From NCBI GenBank assembly GCA_020636195.1, contig JACJYH010000002.1:1-64000 (forward strand): a DNA stretch of 64,000 bases, written 5' to 3'. A program made the position numbers and the translations under genes. Position 1 is the stretch's first letter. Each line of letters starts with the position of its first letter. The notes beneath the pieces were generated by a model. The model was not told where the DNA came from. It ran no database searches and saw only the letters and a program-made list of their open reading frames with translations. Of the stretch, positions 24,107-33,748 are shown in pieces. The DNA is from Lewinellaceae bacterium (GTDB lineage: Bacteria; Bacteroidota; Bacteroidia; Chitinophagales; Saprospiraceae).

Positions 24107-24691
24107 TTACTTTTTAACTTTGATGGAGCATCCTATTGCTTTTGTTACTGAAGGTTCAGGAAGGCTACCTTGTGATAGAGCTGCAATGGCGTTTTCTAAG
24201 TACTTTTCTTGAACCATGGTAGCATCTTCTACATTGTCATCTATTGCACCTATGTATCTTACAACTCTTTCTTTATCCAACAGGAATATATGTGGAGTTT
24301 TTGTCGCGCCATATTGTGGAAATATTTGCTGACCTTCATCAAACAAATATGGGAAGGCAAATGATTTTTCCTTTGCACGTACTTGCATTGCTTCAAAGCT
24401 ATCTGCTGGTTGGACTTCAGGATCATTTGGGTTGATTGCAATTAGCTCATAACCTTGTGGTTTATATCTTTTCGCTAAATCATTGATCCTATCTTCATAT
24501 TTTATTGCAAAAGGGCAGTGATTACAGGTAAAGACGATAATAAATCCTTTTGCATCAGGAAAATCCTTCATGCTCACCATTTTTCCGTCTGTCGATTTTA
24601 AACTGAAATCAGTGGCTACATCACCCGGTTGATAGCCTTGATGTGTTACAGTAAGTACCAAATGTGCTAGGATAAAAATTAATATGTTCAT
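24107..24691 (-). CDS. Secreted thioredoxin-like / redoxin-domain protein
   Basis: 194 residues with a hydrophobic N-terminal signal (1-16) and an AhpC/TSA-like redoxin fold. The active-site pair is Cys56 and Cys59 in FTCNHCPFA, a CxxC variant typical of one redoxin group with a long insertion, followed by YEDRINDLAKRY. The cis-Pro segment is TKTPHIFLLD, then RYIGAIDDN. It starts six bases after the TlpA-like gene on the same strand, so the pair forms one operon of periplasmic thiol enzymes. Peroxidase versus disulfide reductase activity cannot be told from sequence. Confidence 0.86.
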   Translation of the reverse strand: MNILIFILAHLVLTVTHQGYQPGDVATDFSLKSTDGKMVSMKDFPDAKGFIIVFTCNHCPFAIKYEDRINDLAKRYKPQGYELIAINPNDPEVQPADSFEAMQVRAKEKSFAFPYLFDEGQQIFPQYGATKTPHIFLLDKERVVRYIGAIDDNVEDATMVQEKYLENAIAALSQGSLPEPSVTKAIGCSIKVKK

Positions 24692-24697
24692 GCTAAA

Positions 24698-25201
24698 TTA
24701 TTTTGATTGTGAAATAAAATCTTGTACAAATATCGATAAATCCTCTTCCGATGAAAACTCACCTTCTTGAAATTTTCTGAGACCGCCTTTGATTAATAAA
24801 GTAACAGGTATGGCTCCTGACCATGAAGGGTCCACTTCATCAATCCACTTATTGAATCTCCTGTCCCTCAGTAACCAGACTTCACCTGAAAAGTGATGTT
24901 CATTTAGAAAAGGAATGAAATGAGATTCTATTTTATTTAGAAAATCTAAACTTACCAAGATCAACTTTACTTTTTCTGAAGCGTAAGAGCGATAAACGCT
25001 TTCAAAATAAGGCAACTCTTTTACACACGGACCACACCATGTAGCCCAAAAGTTAACAATGTAAGTCGTGTCATTATTCTTAAAGGCATAAGCCTTCAGC
25101 GCATCAAATGATTCAAATGATTGATATTCTTGAGCTTGTAATGATAATACATGCCCAAAACTTAAAAATAGAGATAAAAATAATGTGCGAAAGAAAATCA
25201 T
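24698..25201 (-). CDS. TlpA-like periplasmic thioredoxin
   Basis: 167 residues: signal peptide (about 1-24, ending LQAQ) and one thioredoxin domain with WCGPC (Cys56, Cys59), preceded by YIVNFWAT, and the cis-Pro loop AIPVTLL. Probable function is thiol-disulfide exchange in the periplasm. It is the first gene of a two-gene operon with the redoxin protein. It differs clearly from the other TlpA-like protein at 417-926, so it is not a recent duplicate. Confidence 0.9.
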   Translation of the reverse strand: MIFFRTLFLSLFLSFGHVLSLQAQEYQSFESFDALKAYAFKNNDTTYIVNFWATWCGPCVKELPYFESVYRSYASEKVKLILVSLDFLNKIESHFIPFLNEHHFSGEVWLLRDRRFNKWIDEVDPSWSGAIPVTLLIKGGLRKFQEGEFSSEEDLSIFVQDFISQSK

Positions 25202-25475
25202 AAATAATTAACCAGAAAATGAGCAAAAGGGTTTTGTGATAAAATTATAATTTATGGGTTGGTTTAAACAATATGGTAAATTAAATTAAAAAAAAATCAA
25301 TATGTAAAATAAAATATTGTAAAAATGAAAATTATAAATTTATATACTGAAAAATGTTATTATTAATTTTGGATCAAAAAAAATATCATCAAATTATTTG
25401 TGGACATACTCAAAAGTCATATCTTGCACTGATTTTGCAATTCATTAACACAAATCAAAACAATTATCTCGATAT

Positions 25476-28313
25476 ATGCAGTTTAGAGATTCTCAGATTA
25501 TCGTCATTTTTCTACTACTGTTTATTTCCATTTCTGGTTTTAGTCAAATTAAAATCTCAGGTATTGTCATTGATAAAAATACCGGAGACCCATTGATTGG
25601 TGCCAATGTCATAGATAAAATGGATGCAACTGCGGGTAATGTAACGGATTTTGATGGAAGCTTTCAAATAGATGTAGATCATCTTCCCGTAGTTATAAAC
25701 ATCAGTTATATAGGTTATGCTTCATTGGATTATGAAGTACAGAGCAAAGACCAAAAGATCAAAATTGAAATGGAAGAAGACGCCGTTACTATTGATCTCG
25801 GAGTGGAAATCAAAGGTCAGCGCGTATCAGAAAAGCAAAAAGCAGCACCTCTCACCATTGAATCATTGGATGCTATTGCAATCAAACAAACTGCTTCCAC
25901 CGATTTTTATAATGGACTTGGATCGCTGAAGGGTGTTGACCTGACAACAGCAAGTCTCGGATTTACTGTCATCAATACTAGAGGTTTCAATAGTACAAGC
26001 CCCGTAAGGTCATTGCAAACTATTGATGGTGTAGACAATCAGTCTCCGGGCCTTAATTTTTCATTAGGTAATTTTCTTGGAGCACCTGAATTGGATATCC
26101 AAAAAGTGGATTTGATTGTTGGCGCAAGTTCAGCATTTTACGGTCCAAATGCCTTCAATGGAGTCATAGCCATGGAAACCAAAAATCCATTTTTTCATAA
26201 GGGTTTATCTGCTTCTGTAAAAGTTGGAGAGAGACAAATGCTATCTGCCGGATTGAGGTATGGTGATGCATTTAAAAATAAGAATGGATTTGAATTTTTT
26301 GCCTATAAATTGAATTTATACTATTTAAAAGCGTATGATTGGGTTGCGGATAATTATGATCCTATCACCGATTCAGATGGCAATAGGATTTTTGAAAATC
26401 CTGCTAAAAACCCGGGAAGATGGGATGCTGTCAATATTTATGGAGATCAAAACTATACTGAACATGTAGGATATGCGGATTCAAGAGCGGGTCTAAACCG
26501 CTATTATAGAACTGGCTATAAAGAAGTGGATCTCGTAGATTACAATACCAATAATTTAAAAGGTGGTGTGGCACTTCATTTTAGGTTGATGCCTTCAAAA
26601 TCATATGAATCTCCCGAGCTAATATTATCATCAAATTATGGTTCAGGAACTACAGTCTATCAGGGCGATAATCGATTTTCTTTGAAAGGAATTCAATTTT
26701 TCCAGCATAAAATTGAATTGACTAAAAAGGACAAATACTTTATCAGAGCCTATGCCACACATGAAAATTCTGGAAAATCGTATGATCCATATTTTACTGC
26801 TCAAAAAATGTTGGAAGCATCCAAATCATATGATGAATGGGCTGCTGCTTACGAAGAATGGTGGGTCAAAAACAATCTTGGATCAGTATTTAAAAAAATG
26901 AAAGCCCAAGGTTACTCATTTGAAACGCTTGAAATAGCACAACAATGGCAAATTGATCATGCAGATTCATTGAGCTACTGGCATCAACAAGCAGCTCTCT
27001 ATGCAAACTCCGGAAAATCAACCAAAGGAAGTTTAGATTATTTTGTTCCCGGAACAGAGAGATTTGATTCTCTATTTAATGAGATTACTTCCAGAAAAAA
27101 TAACGCTGTTGAGAATGGTACTAAGTTTTTTGACAAATCAGCATTGTACCATGTGCATGGTCAGTATATGATTCATTTAGATGGATTTAAAGACTTTGTC
27201 GTAGGGGCCAATGCGCGACTATATAGACCAAATTCAGAAGGAACTATATTTTCTGACAGCTTAAATCACACAACAAATAAGTATAATCGCATTTCAAATT
27301 TCGAATATGGGTTTTATTCAGGAATAAGTAAAGATGTTCAAAAATTTACCTTCAGTCTGGCAGCTAGGATGGATAAAAATCAAAATTTCAATTTTCTTTT
27401 TAGTCCAGCCGCTTCAGTGGTGTACAAACCATCTGAAAACAACTATATAAGATTGTCTTTTTCATCTGCTATCAGAAACCCTACATTATCGGATCAATAC
27501 CTCCATTTGAAAGTAGGCCCTGCATTGCTTTTGGGCAATTTAGAAGGCTATAATCACTTGATAAACTTGGATTCTTTTAGTCGGTGGAGAGAGTTTCCCA
27601 ATACACAACTTACCAGAGAAATAATAAAACCTATCAGCCCCGAGAAAGTGAAGACTTTTGAAATCGGATATAGAACTACTTTATTTAATAACCTGTTTTT
27701 GGATATGAGTTATTATTATAATTTTTACAACGATTTCATAGGATATAAGATAGGTATAGATTTGCCATTTGATACGATTCCTCAGTTCCCACCACCAAGT
27801 TATTTAGTTGTTCCACGATATGGAGCGTTACAGGTGGTCAGGGTAGCCGCAAATTCTACAGAGACAGTAAAATCCCAAGGGTTTAGCGTTGGTTTAAATT
27901 ATTACTTTAAAAGTTATTATGCATTGAATGGTAATTATAGTTTTAATGATTTGGTTACCAATGTAAATGATAAAATAGTTCCGGCCTTCAATACACCGAA
28001 AAATAAATTCAATGTGGGAATTTCTGGAAGGGATTTACCTCTAAATTGGAAAAATAATTCTTTAGGATTCAATGTAAATTATAAATGGGTGGAAGGTTTT
28101 ATATTTGAAGGATCACCGCAATTTACAGGACAAATTCCTTCATATGAACTATTAGACGCTCAAGTATCTCTGAATATTCCAAGGCAATATTTAGTTTTCA
28201 AAGTAGGTGCATCCAATGTATTGAACAATAAGCAGTTTCAGACCTATGGAGGGCCAAGAATTGGCAGGATGGCCTACGCGTCATTGACCTACGAGTTCAA
28301 AAAGAAAAATTAA
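25476..28313 (+). CDS. TonB-dependent outer-membrane receptor
   Basis: 945 residues. Signal peptide (about 1-23), carboxypeptidase-like regulatory domain (about 24-105; ISGIVIDKNTGDPLIGANV), plug (about 115-235, with VINTRGFNS and SSAFYGPNAFNGVIAMETKNP), then a large beta barrel ending in YASLTYEFKKKN. Such receptors import nutrients or siderophores with TonB energy. No SusD partner is adjacent; instead a T9SS-exported hydrolase-like protein starts 25 bases later, so the two likely form one operon with the receptor taking up a product or ligand handled by the secreted protein. Substrate unknown. Confidence 0.9.
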   Translation: MQFRDSQIIVIFLLLFISISGFSQIKISGIVIDKNTGDPLIGANVIDKMDATAGNVTDFDGSFQIDVDHLPVVINISYIGYASLDYEVQSKDQKIKIEMEEDAVTIDLGVEIKGQRVSEKQKAAPLTIESLDAIAIKQTASTDFYNGLGSLKGVDLTTASLGFTVINTRGFNSTSPVRSLQTIDGVDNQSPGLNFSLGNFLGAPELDIQKVDLIVGASSAFYGPNAFNGVIAMETKNPFFHKGLSASVKVGERQMLSAGLRYGDAFKNKNGFEFFAYKLNLYYLKAYDWVADNYDPITDSDGNRIFENPAKNPGRWDAVNIYGDQNYTEHVGYADSRAGLNRYYRTGYKEVDLVDYNTNNLKGGVALHFRLMPSKSYESPELILSSNYGSGTTVYQGDNRFSLKGIQFFQHKIELTKKDKYFIRAYATHENSGKSYDPYFTAQKMLEASKSYDEWAAAYEEWWVKNNLGSVFKKMKAQGYSFETLEIAQQWQIDHADSLSYWHQQAALYANSGKSTKGSLDYFVPGTERFDSLFNEITSRKNNAVENGTKFFDKSALYHVHGQYMIHLDGFKDFVVGANARLYRPNSEGTIFSDSLNHTTNKYNRISNFEYGFYSGISKDVQKFTFSLAARMDKNQNFNFLFSPAASVVYKPSENNYIRLSFSSAIRNPTLSDQYLHLKVGPALLLGNLEGYNHLINLDSFSRWREFPNTQLTREIIKPISPEKVKTFEIGYRTTLFNNLFLDMSYYYNFYNDFIGYKIGIDLPFDTIPQFPPPSYLVVPRYGALQVVRVAANSTETVKSQGFSVGLNYYFKSYYALNGNYSFNDLVTNVNDKIVPAFNTPKNKFNVGISGRDLPLNWKNNSLGFNVNYKWVEGFIFEGSPQFTGQIPSYELLDAQVSLNIPRQYLVFKVGASNVLNNKQFQTYGGPRIGRMAYASLTYEFKKKN

Positions 28314-28338
28314 ATTTTATTAACTTTAAAATCATATT

Positions 28339-29907
28339 ATGCGACATTTTACACTTTTAGTTACATTTTTTATTTCACTGATTATTTTTAAGGTGGATGC
28401 TCAAGAGCGCTACCTTGAACCGGTATTTGATGAGGTTGCCGTTAGTGCAATCACGCCTGTAGCATCAAATTATACTATTATGCCGTGGATTTTTGCGGCG
28501 CTACAAATGCAGCAAGGACACACAGCTAAACAGCCATTAGTTGCTCAGTTTTATACTCCTGTTGGAGATACTGTCACAAATCGCCCATTGGTGATTTATT
28601 TACACACAGGTAATTTTATGCCATATGAGATCAATGGTGCTTGTGGAGGTACCATGAGAGACTCTAGTAATGTTGAGATAGCAACTAGGCTTGCAAAGAT
28701 GGGTTATGTGGTAGCAGTTGTCAACTATAGGCAAGGCTGGAACCCACTTCACCCACAAGAATTGGTTAGAAGATTCTTTTTGATCAATGCAGCTTATAGA
28801 GGAGTTCAAGACTTGAGTACATATGTCCGTTATTTTAGATACAGCGTAGATAAATTGGGGAATGTCCATGGTATTGACCCTGATAAAATCACCGTTTGGG
28901 GTCAAGGTACAGGAGGTTACTTGTCTTTAGCTTCAGCTTATTTGAAATCTTACCCTGAAATTTTTGCAACGGAAGATCCAACAAAATTCATTCTTCCAAC
29001 ACAAGCTGGCAATTTACCGATGGTGATTGAAAAATATAATGGAAATATCACAAGTACAGGCGACATCACAACAGTAGATGCAACTTACAATGCCATCACA
29101 ACTCTTCCAGTTGGGGATACGTTGTCTAAACCAAATTATCCCGGTTATTCGTCAGATTTCGCTCTTGCTGTCAATATGGGTGGTGCATTGGGAGATAGCT
29201 CATGGATGAATAAAATGGAAATTCCTGTTATTTCGTTCCATGTGCCATCTGATAAATTTGCTCCATGTGAAACAGATGTTTTGAATGTTCCGACACTGAC
29301 AGGACCTCAACCAGTGGTAGAAGTAAGTGGCTCATGCGACGTACAAGCCAGAGCGGATCTATTAGGATTGAATGATGTGTTTTCAAGTATTCCAACAAAT
29401 AAATGGAACCCTTATAGTTCTACGTCAAATTTAGGATTTTATTCATTTACAGGTACTCCTGATGAATCATCGTCTCCTTGGGAATGGATGTCAGCTTCCA
29501 CACCAAAACCAACTACTGACCCTAATACAACAGGATGTAACACCGACAAAAGTAGTGCATTAAAATATATCGATACCATTATGGCTTTTTATGCACCACG
29601 TGCTTGTTTCGCCCTTGGACTATCGTCTTGCGTTGCTAAAGTGAGCACTAAAGACCTTTCGGATACGAATGTTAACTTAGTCATGGCACCAAACCCTGCA
29701 TCAACAGAGATTAACCTTTCAGTTGGCGATGATACACCTATTAAATCATTCTCTTTGTATGATATTTCCGGGTTTATGCTTAAAAATGTAGTTGACGTAA
29801 ATTCTAGCAATGTGACAATTAAACGCGATAATCTGGATTCGGGCATGTATATTGTAAAAATGCAGTTCGATAAAGGTGTTTTGAGCAAAAGAATTGTTTT
29901 CAAATAA
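28339..29907 (+). CDS. T9SS-secreted alpha/beta-hydrolase-like protein lacking the usual nucleophile
   Basis: 522 residues: signal peptide (about 1-21), a carboxylesterase/BD-FAE-like alpha/beta-hydrolase domain (about 60-430) with VIYLHTGNFMP (oxyanion-side motif) and VAVVNYRQGW, and a type A T9SS sorting domain (about 440-522, MAPNPASTEINLSV to SKRIVFK). At the nucleophile elbow the canonical G-x-S-x-G-G reads G-Q-G-T-G-G (188-193), so the Ser is replaced by Gly190. Either catalysis uses another residue or the protein binds rather than hydrolyses. It follows the TonB receptor by 25 bases and is closed by a terminator. Confidence 0.78.
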   Translation: MRHFTLLVTFFISLIIFKVDAQERYLEPVFDEVAVSAITPVASNYTIMPWIFAALQMQQGHTAKQPLVAQFYTPVGDTVTNRPLVIYLHTGNFMPYEINGACGGTMRDSSNVEIATRLAKMGYVVAVVNYRQGWNPLHPQELVRRFFLINAAYRGVQDLSTYVRYFRYSVDKLGNVHGIDPDKITVWGQGTGGYLSLASAYLKSYPEIFATEDPTKFILPTQAGNLPMVIEKYNGNITSTGDITTVDATYNAITTLPVGDTLSKPNYPGYSSDFALAVNMGGALGDSSWMNKMEIPVISFHVPSDKFAPCETDVLNVPTLTGPQPVVEVSGSCDVQARADLLGLNDVFSSIPTNKWNPYSSTSNLGFYSFTGTPDESSSPWEWMSASTPKPTTDPNTTGCNTDKSSALKYIDTIMAFYAPRACFALGLSSCVAKVSTKDLSDTNVNLVMAPNPASTEINLSVGDDTPIKSFSLYDISGFMLKNVVDVNSSNVTIKRDNLDSGMYIVKMQFDKGVLSKRIVFK

Positions 29908-29926
29908 TAGTAATAAATAACATCTT

Positions 29927-29963
29927 AATAGCCCGATGTAACACCATTGGGCTATTTTTTTTT
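29927..29963 (+). terminator. Intrinsic terminator after the receptor/hydrolase operon
   Basis: Stem AATAGCCCGATG (29927-29938) with CATTGGGCTATT (29945-29956), one G-T pair, and a run of T to 29963. The next ATG follows directly at 29965. Confidence 0.8.
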
Positions 29964-29964
29964 A

Positions 29965-30651
29965 ATGGTACCTTATCTTGATTTTCATACCCACAGAAAT
30001 ACATTTCAAAGAAATGTTCTTGAAATAGTATCCTGGCATCCTAGCAAGCCAAAACCACAAGGATATTATACTATTGGATTTCATCCTTGGTGGACAGAAG
30101 CACCGCTAAAGGAAAATGAAAAACAACTTTTATTAGGGCAATATCAAACTGATCTTTATTGTTTCGCCATTGGTGAGTGTGGTTTAGATAAGTTGAAAGG
30201 AATAGATTTGGACACTCAAGAGTTGATATTCTTGCAACACATAGAAATAGCAAATGAACTTCATTCACCCATCATAATACACTGTGTACGACAGTTCGAT
30301 AGATTGCTTCAAATCCGCAAATTATATGGAAAAACACCGTGGGTGATTCATGGCTTTGTAAGAAATAAATTATTAGCAAAGCAAATCATCGACGCTGGAT
30401 GCAGAGTTTCGGTCGCACCAGCCCAAATTATGAATAACACTTTTAGCGAGATGTTACAATTTCTTCCATTGGATAGAATGTTTATTGAAACTGATTCTGA
30501 TAAAAGCACAAATATTCAAGACAGGTACGCTGTATTTGCAAAGCTTAATAATTTGTCATTAGAAAAACTTAAAGAACAAATGATCCAAAATTTATCTTCA
30601 CTTTTAGACAAACAAAAGATGCAGGAAGTGATGGTGTTTATGGGAAAATAA
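29965..30651 (+). CDS. TatD-family metal-dependent hydrolase
   Basis: 228 residues, slightly short for TatD. Metal-ligand motifs of the amidohydrolase-like barrel are in order: LDFHTH (His8, His10), GECGLDK (Glu), IIIHCVR (His), WVIHGF (His) and FIETDSD (Asp). Family members are DNases or deoxyribonuclease-like phosphoesterases; the true substrate here is unknown. I choose the ATG at 29965: the in-frame TTG at 29947 lies inside the terminator stem. Its own promoter is not evident, so expression may depend on read-through. Confidence 0.85.
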   Translation: MVPYLDFHTHRNTFQRNVLEIVSWHPSKPKPQGYYTIGFHPWWTEAPLKENEKQLLLGQYQTDLYCFAIGECGLDKLKGIDLDTQELIFLQHIEIANELHSPIIIHCVRQFDRLLQIRKLYGKTPWVIHGFVRNKLLAKQIIDAGCRVSVAPAQIMNNTFSEMLQFLPLDRMFIETDSDKSTNIQDRYAVFAKLNNLSLEKLKEQMIQNLSSLLDKQKMQEVMVFMGK

Positions 30652-31019
30652 TGCAAGTTTAAAAATAGGTGTACTGTAAAATTGGAATGTGATGAGTTAA
30701 AGCAACTTAAAAATTGATCATAATCACTTCAAATTCTTTGAACAAAACAGACAGTCAATGAGTTATTGTGGTAATTTTTAGCCCTTCATTATATTTCGAT
30801 ATTTTTTGTTTTTGGTACAGTAGCAGTTTGGCATTGTATTGGGATTGTAAATTCAATGGTTGTGTATATATCTGTTGGCTTAAGTGTTTTTAGATGTGAC
30901 AGTTGTCCTATTAATTATTTATAAACCAATAGTATTGTCATTTGTCTCATTAAATATGCAACCCAAATTTTTTTTAAGAGTAATTAATAAGTATACTTTA
31001 TCAATATAAAATATTCAAC
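30652..31019. other. Intergenic region before katG, nothing identified
   Basis: About 370 AT-rich bases with no ORF. TATACTTTATC near 30994 is only a weak -7 candidate. I saw no OxyR- or PerR-like palindrome that I could defend. Confidence 0.4.
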
Positions 31020-33200
31020 ATGAATCATCAAGAAAACGGAAAATGCCCTGTCATGCATGGGGCGAATACGGAGTCTAAAAATTCTGTCATGAGTTGGTGG
31101 CCCAATGCTTTAAATCTGGACATTTTACATCAGCATGATAGAAAAACAAATCCTTATAATGAAGATTTTGACTATGCCGAGGAATTTAAAAAACTGGATT
31201 TAACTGCTGTAAAAGCTGACCTTTCTGATTTAATGACGGATAGTCAGGATTGGTGGCCGGCTGATTGGGGTCATTATGGAGGATTAATGATTAGGATGGC
31301 TTGGCACGTGGCAGGAACATATAGGGCAACAGATGGCAGAGGCGGCGCCAACACAGGAAACCAACGATTTGCGCCACTGAATAGCTGGCCTGACAATGCA
31401 AATTTGGACAAAGCTCGTAGATTACTGTGGCCCATCAAGAAGAAGTACGGCAATAAAATTTCTTGGGCTGATTTATTTGTATTAGCTGGAAATGTTGCCT
31501 ATGAATCTATGGGGTTAAAGACCTATGGCTTTGCCGGAGGTAGAGAAGATATCTGGCATCCAGAAATTGATGTCTATTGGGGTGCAGAAAAGGAATGGCT
31601 TGCTGCAACTGAAAACAGATACGATAGCGTTTCGGATAGAGAATCATTGGAGAATCCATTAGCGGCTGTTCAAATGGGCTTGATATATGTCAATCCTGAA
31701 GGTGTAGATGGACATCCTGATCCTTTGAAAACAGCCCAGGATGTTAGAACTACATTCAAGCGTATGAATATGAATGATGAAGAAACAGTTGCTCTCACAG
31801 CCGGAGGTCACACTGTAGGAAAGGCCCATGGAAATGGCGATGCATCCAAACTAGGTCCAAGTCCTGAAGGAGCAGATATCCAAGAGCAAGGGTTTGGATG
31901 GCATAATCCTGATGGTTCAGGAAATGCAGAAAAATCAGTAACAAGTGGTCTTGAAGGTGCTTGGACAACCCATCCAACAAAATGGGACAATGGTTACTTT
32001 GACCTATTGTTGAATCATGAGTGGGAATCTCGCAAAAGCCCTGCCGGAGCTTGGCAGTGGGAACCGGTTTCCATCAAAGAAGAAGATAAGCCATTGGATG
32101 CGCACGTAGCAGGAGCAAGGCAGAATCCTATCATGACTGATGCAGATATGGCTATGAAAATGGACCCTGAATACAGAAAGATCTCAGAAAAGTTTTACAA
32201 CGATTTTGATTATTTCTCTGATGTATTTGCAAGAGCTTGGTTCAAATTGACGCATAGAGACTTGGGTCCGAAATCACGATATTTGGGAGCTGAAGTTCCT
32301 GCAGAAGATTTGGTTTGGCAGGATCCGATTCCTACCACAACTTATTCTCTATCAGCTCAAGAAATACAAGACGCCAAGAAATCTATTCTTAATTGTGGTG
32401 TTTCAGAAATTGACCTAATCAATACTGCATGGGATAGTGCCCGTACATTTAGAAGTTCAGATTATAGAGGTGGTGCAAATGGTGCAAGAATCCGCTTGTC
32501 TCCACAAAAATTTTGGGAAGGAAATGAGCCTGTTAGATTAGAAAAAGTCCTTAATGCTTTGGGTAAGGTACAATCCAATTTGTCTAAAAATGTTAGCATG
32601 GCAGATCTAATCGTCTTGGGTGGAAGTGCAGCAATAGAGCAAGCTGCTAAAAGAGGTGGTTTTGATATATCAGTGCCATTCAGTCCGGGAAGAGGAGACG
32701 CCACACAGGAAATGACAGATGTGGAATCATTCAGTGTTTTGGAACCTATCCATGATGGTTATCGCAACTGGCAGAAAAAAGAGTATGCTGCTAAACCTGA
32801 AGAATTATTTTTGGACCGAACTCAACTTATGGGCCTTACAGCTCCTGAAATGACAGTATTGGTCGGTGGAATGCGCGTTTTGGGTGCCAACTATGGCGGG
32901 TTAAATCATGGTGTATTTACTCAACATCCTGGTGTTCTATCCAATGATTTCTTTGTAAATTTAGTGGACATGAACAATAGTTGGGTGCCTGCAGGGTCAA
33001 ATTTATATCAGGTTGTTGAAAGATCCACCAAAAAAGTTAAATGGTCAGCGACAAGAGTAGATTTGGTATTTGGTTCCAATTCAGTATTGAGAGCTTATGC
33101 CGAGTTTTATGCCCAAGATGACAATAAGGAACGATTTGTTCATGATTTTGTCAAAGCATGGGTAAAAGTTATGAATGCGGATAGATTTGATTTGAAGTAA
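31020..33200 (+). CDS. katG: Catalase-peroxidase
   Basis: 726 residues, full length for the bifunctional heme enzyme that removes hydrogen peroxide. The N-terminal active domain has the distal triad Arg92, Trp95, His96 (IRMAWHVAGTYR), Tyr223 in LIYVNPEG and Met249 in KRMNMND, which with Trp95 form the Met-Tyr-Trp adduct needed for catalase activity, and proximal His264 in TAGGHTVGKAHG. The C-terminal domain is the inactive duplicate (ILNCGVSEIDLINTAWDSA). No signal peptide, so cytoplasmic. It stands alone between long intergenic regions. Confidence 0.97.
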   Translation: MNHQENGKCPVMHGANTESKNSVMSWWPNALNLDILHQHDRKTNPYNEDFDYAEEFKKLDLTAVKADLSDLMTDSQDWWPADWGHYGGLMIRMAWHVAGTYRATDGRGGANTGNQRFAPLNSWPDNANLDKARRLLWPIKKKYGNKISWADLFVLAGNVAYESMGLKTYGFAGGREDIWHPEIDVYWGAEKEWLAATENRYDSVSDRESLENPLAAVQMGLIYVNPEGVDGHPDPLKTAQDVRTTFKRMNMNDEETVALTAGGHTVGKAHGNGDASKLGPSPEGADIQEQGFGWHNPDGSGNAEKSVTSGLEGAWTTHPTKWDNGYFDLLLNHEWESRKSPAGAWQWEPVSIKEEDKPLDAHVAGARQNPIMTDADMAMKMDPEYRKISEKFYNDFDYFSDVFARAWFKLTHRDLGPKSRYLGAEVPAEDLVWQDPIPTTTYSLSAQEIQDAKKSILNCGVSEIDLINTAWDSARTFRSSDYRGGANGARIRLSPQKFWEGNEPVRLEKVLNALGKVQSNLSKNVSMADLIVLGGSAAIEQAAKRGGFDISVPFSPGRGDATQEMTDVESFSVLEPIHDGYRNWQKKEYAAKPEELFLDRTQLMGLTAPEMTVLVGGMRVLGANYGGLNHGVFTQHPGVLSNDFFVNLVDMNNSWVPAGSNLYQVVERSTKKVKWSATRVDLVFGSNSVLRAYAEFYAQDDNKERFVHDFVKAWVKVMNADRFDLK

Positions 33201-33364
33201 TTTAATTTGCTTCATTTTGTCCATTAGCGATCCGGATGACAACTAATTCAAAGTAGGATAAAACTCAGTTTTACTATTTGGCGACATTTTGGATCACAAA
33301 GGAAAAAATATTTTTTCTAAGATTTGAAATACTTCGTGTTTTGTGGAATGCGAAGTATTTCTAT

Positions 33365-33445
33365 TTAGAGTATGTTTAAATTTTGTTTTTGGACAATAAA
33401 ATATAACATTTTCTTGCTAAAGGATAAATTTTAAACATACTCTTA
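33365..33445. mobile_element. MITE-like element, short copy (copy 2)
   Basis: 75 bp (33368-33442), ends GAGTATGTTTAAA and TTTAAACATACTC, flanked by TTA. It is nearly identical to copy 3 and to the two outer parts of copy 1 in inverse orientation, but lacks the copy 1 interior. No coding capacity. Confidence 0.75.
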
Positions 33446-33697
33446 AAATAAAGTGATACCTGTGTATTTAATAAAAATCGAATGAAGGAAATGAGCTCCA
33501 TCGATTAAGATGAAGACTTTACACACCTAAACTTCGATTCAAAAAAACGCATCGTTTAATGAAAGAGAATAATCTGTAGAAAAAACTAATTTGGGACGAT
33601 GTATATTTGAAATCAATTTTCCTATGCACTTGAGAAGTCGTCTAATCCAATAAAAGATCAAAAATTCACCATATTCATAATTCTCATTTATTACTCG

Positions 33698-33705
33698 TAT
33701 ATTTG
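33698..33705 (+). promoter_or_regulatory. -7 box (TATATTTG) for the adhesin-PorP-OmpA operon
   Basis: Matches TAnnTTTG, 44 bases before the first ATG of the adhesin. No spaced -33 TTG is visible. Confidence 0.45.
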
Positions 33706-33748
33706 CGTTATATTGTCATGTCTAATAGTCATTTCCCTATGATTTTGG

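Larger units (their letters stand above)
33201..33748. other. Long intergenic region containing MITE copy 2
   Basis: About 550 bases between katG and the adhesin operon. The MITE-like element takes up 33365-33445 and a -7 box for the adhesin lies at 33698. The rest shows no gene. Confidence 0.5.

Noticed and set aside
29947..29964. TTG start for the TatD-family gene
   Set aside because: It would place the start inside the terminator stem and add six residues not seen in the family's N-terminus.
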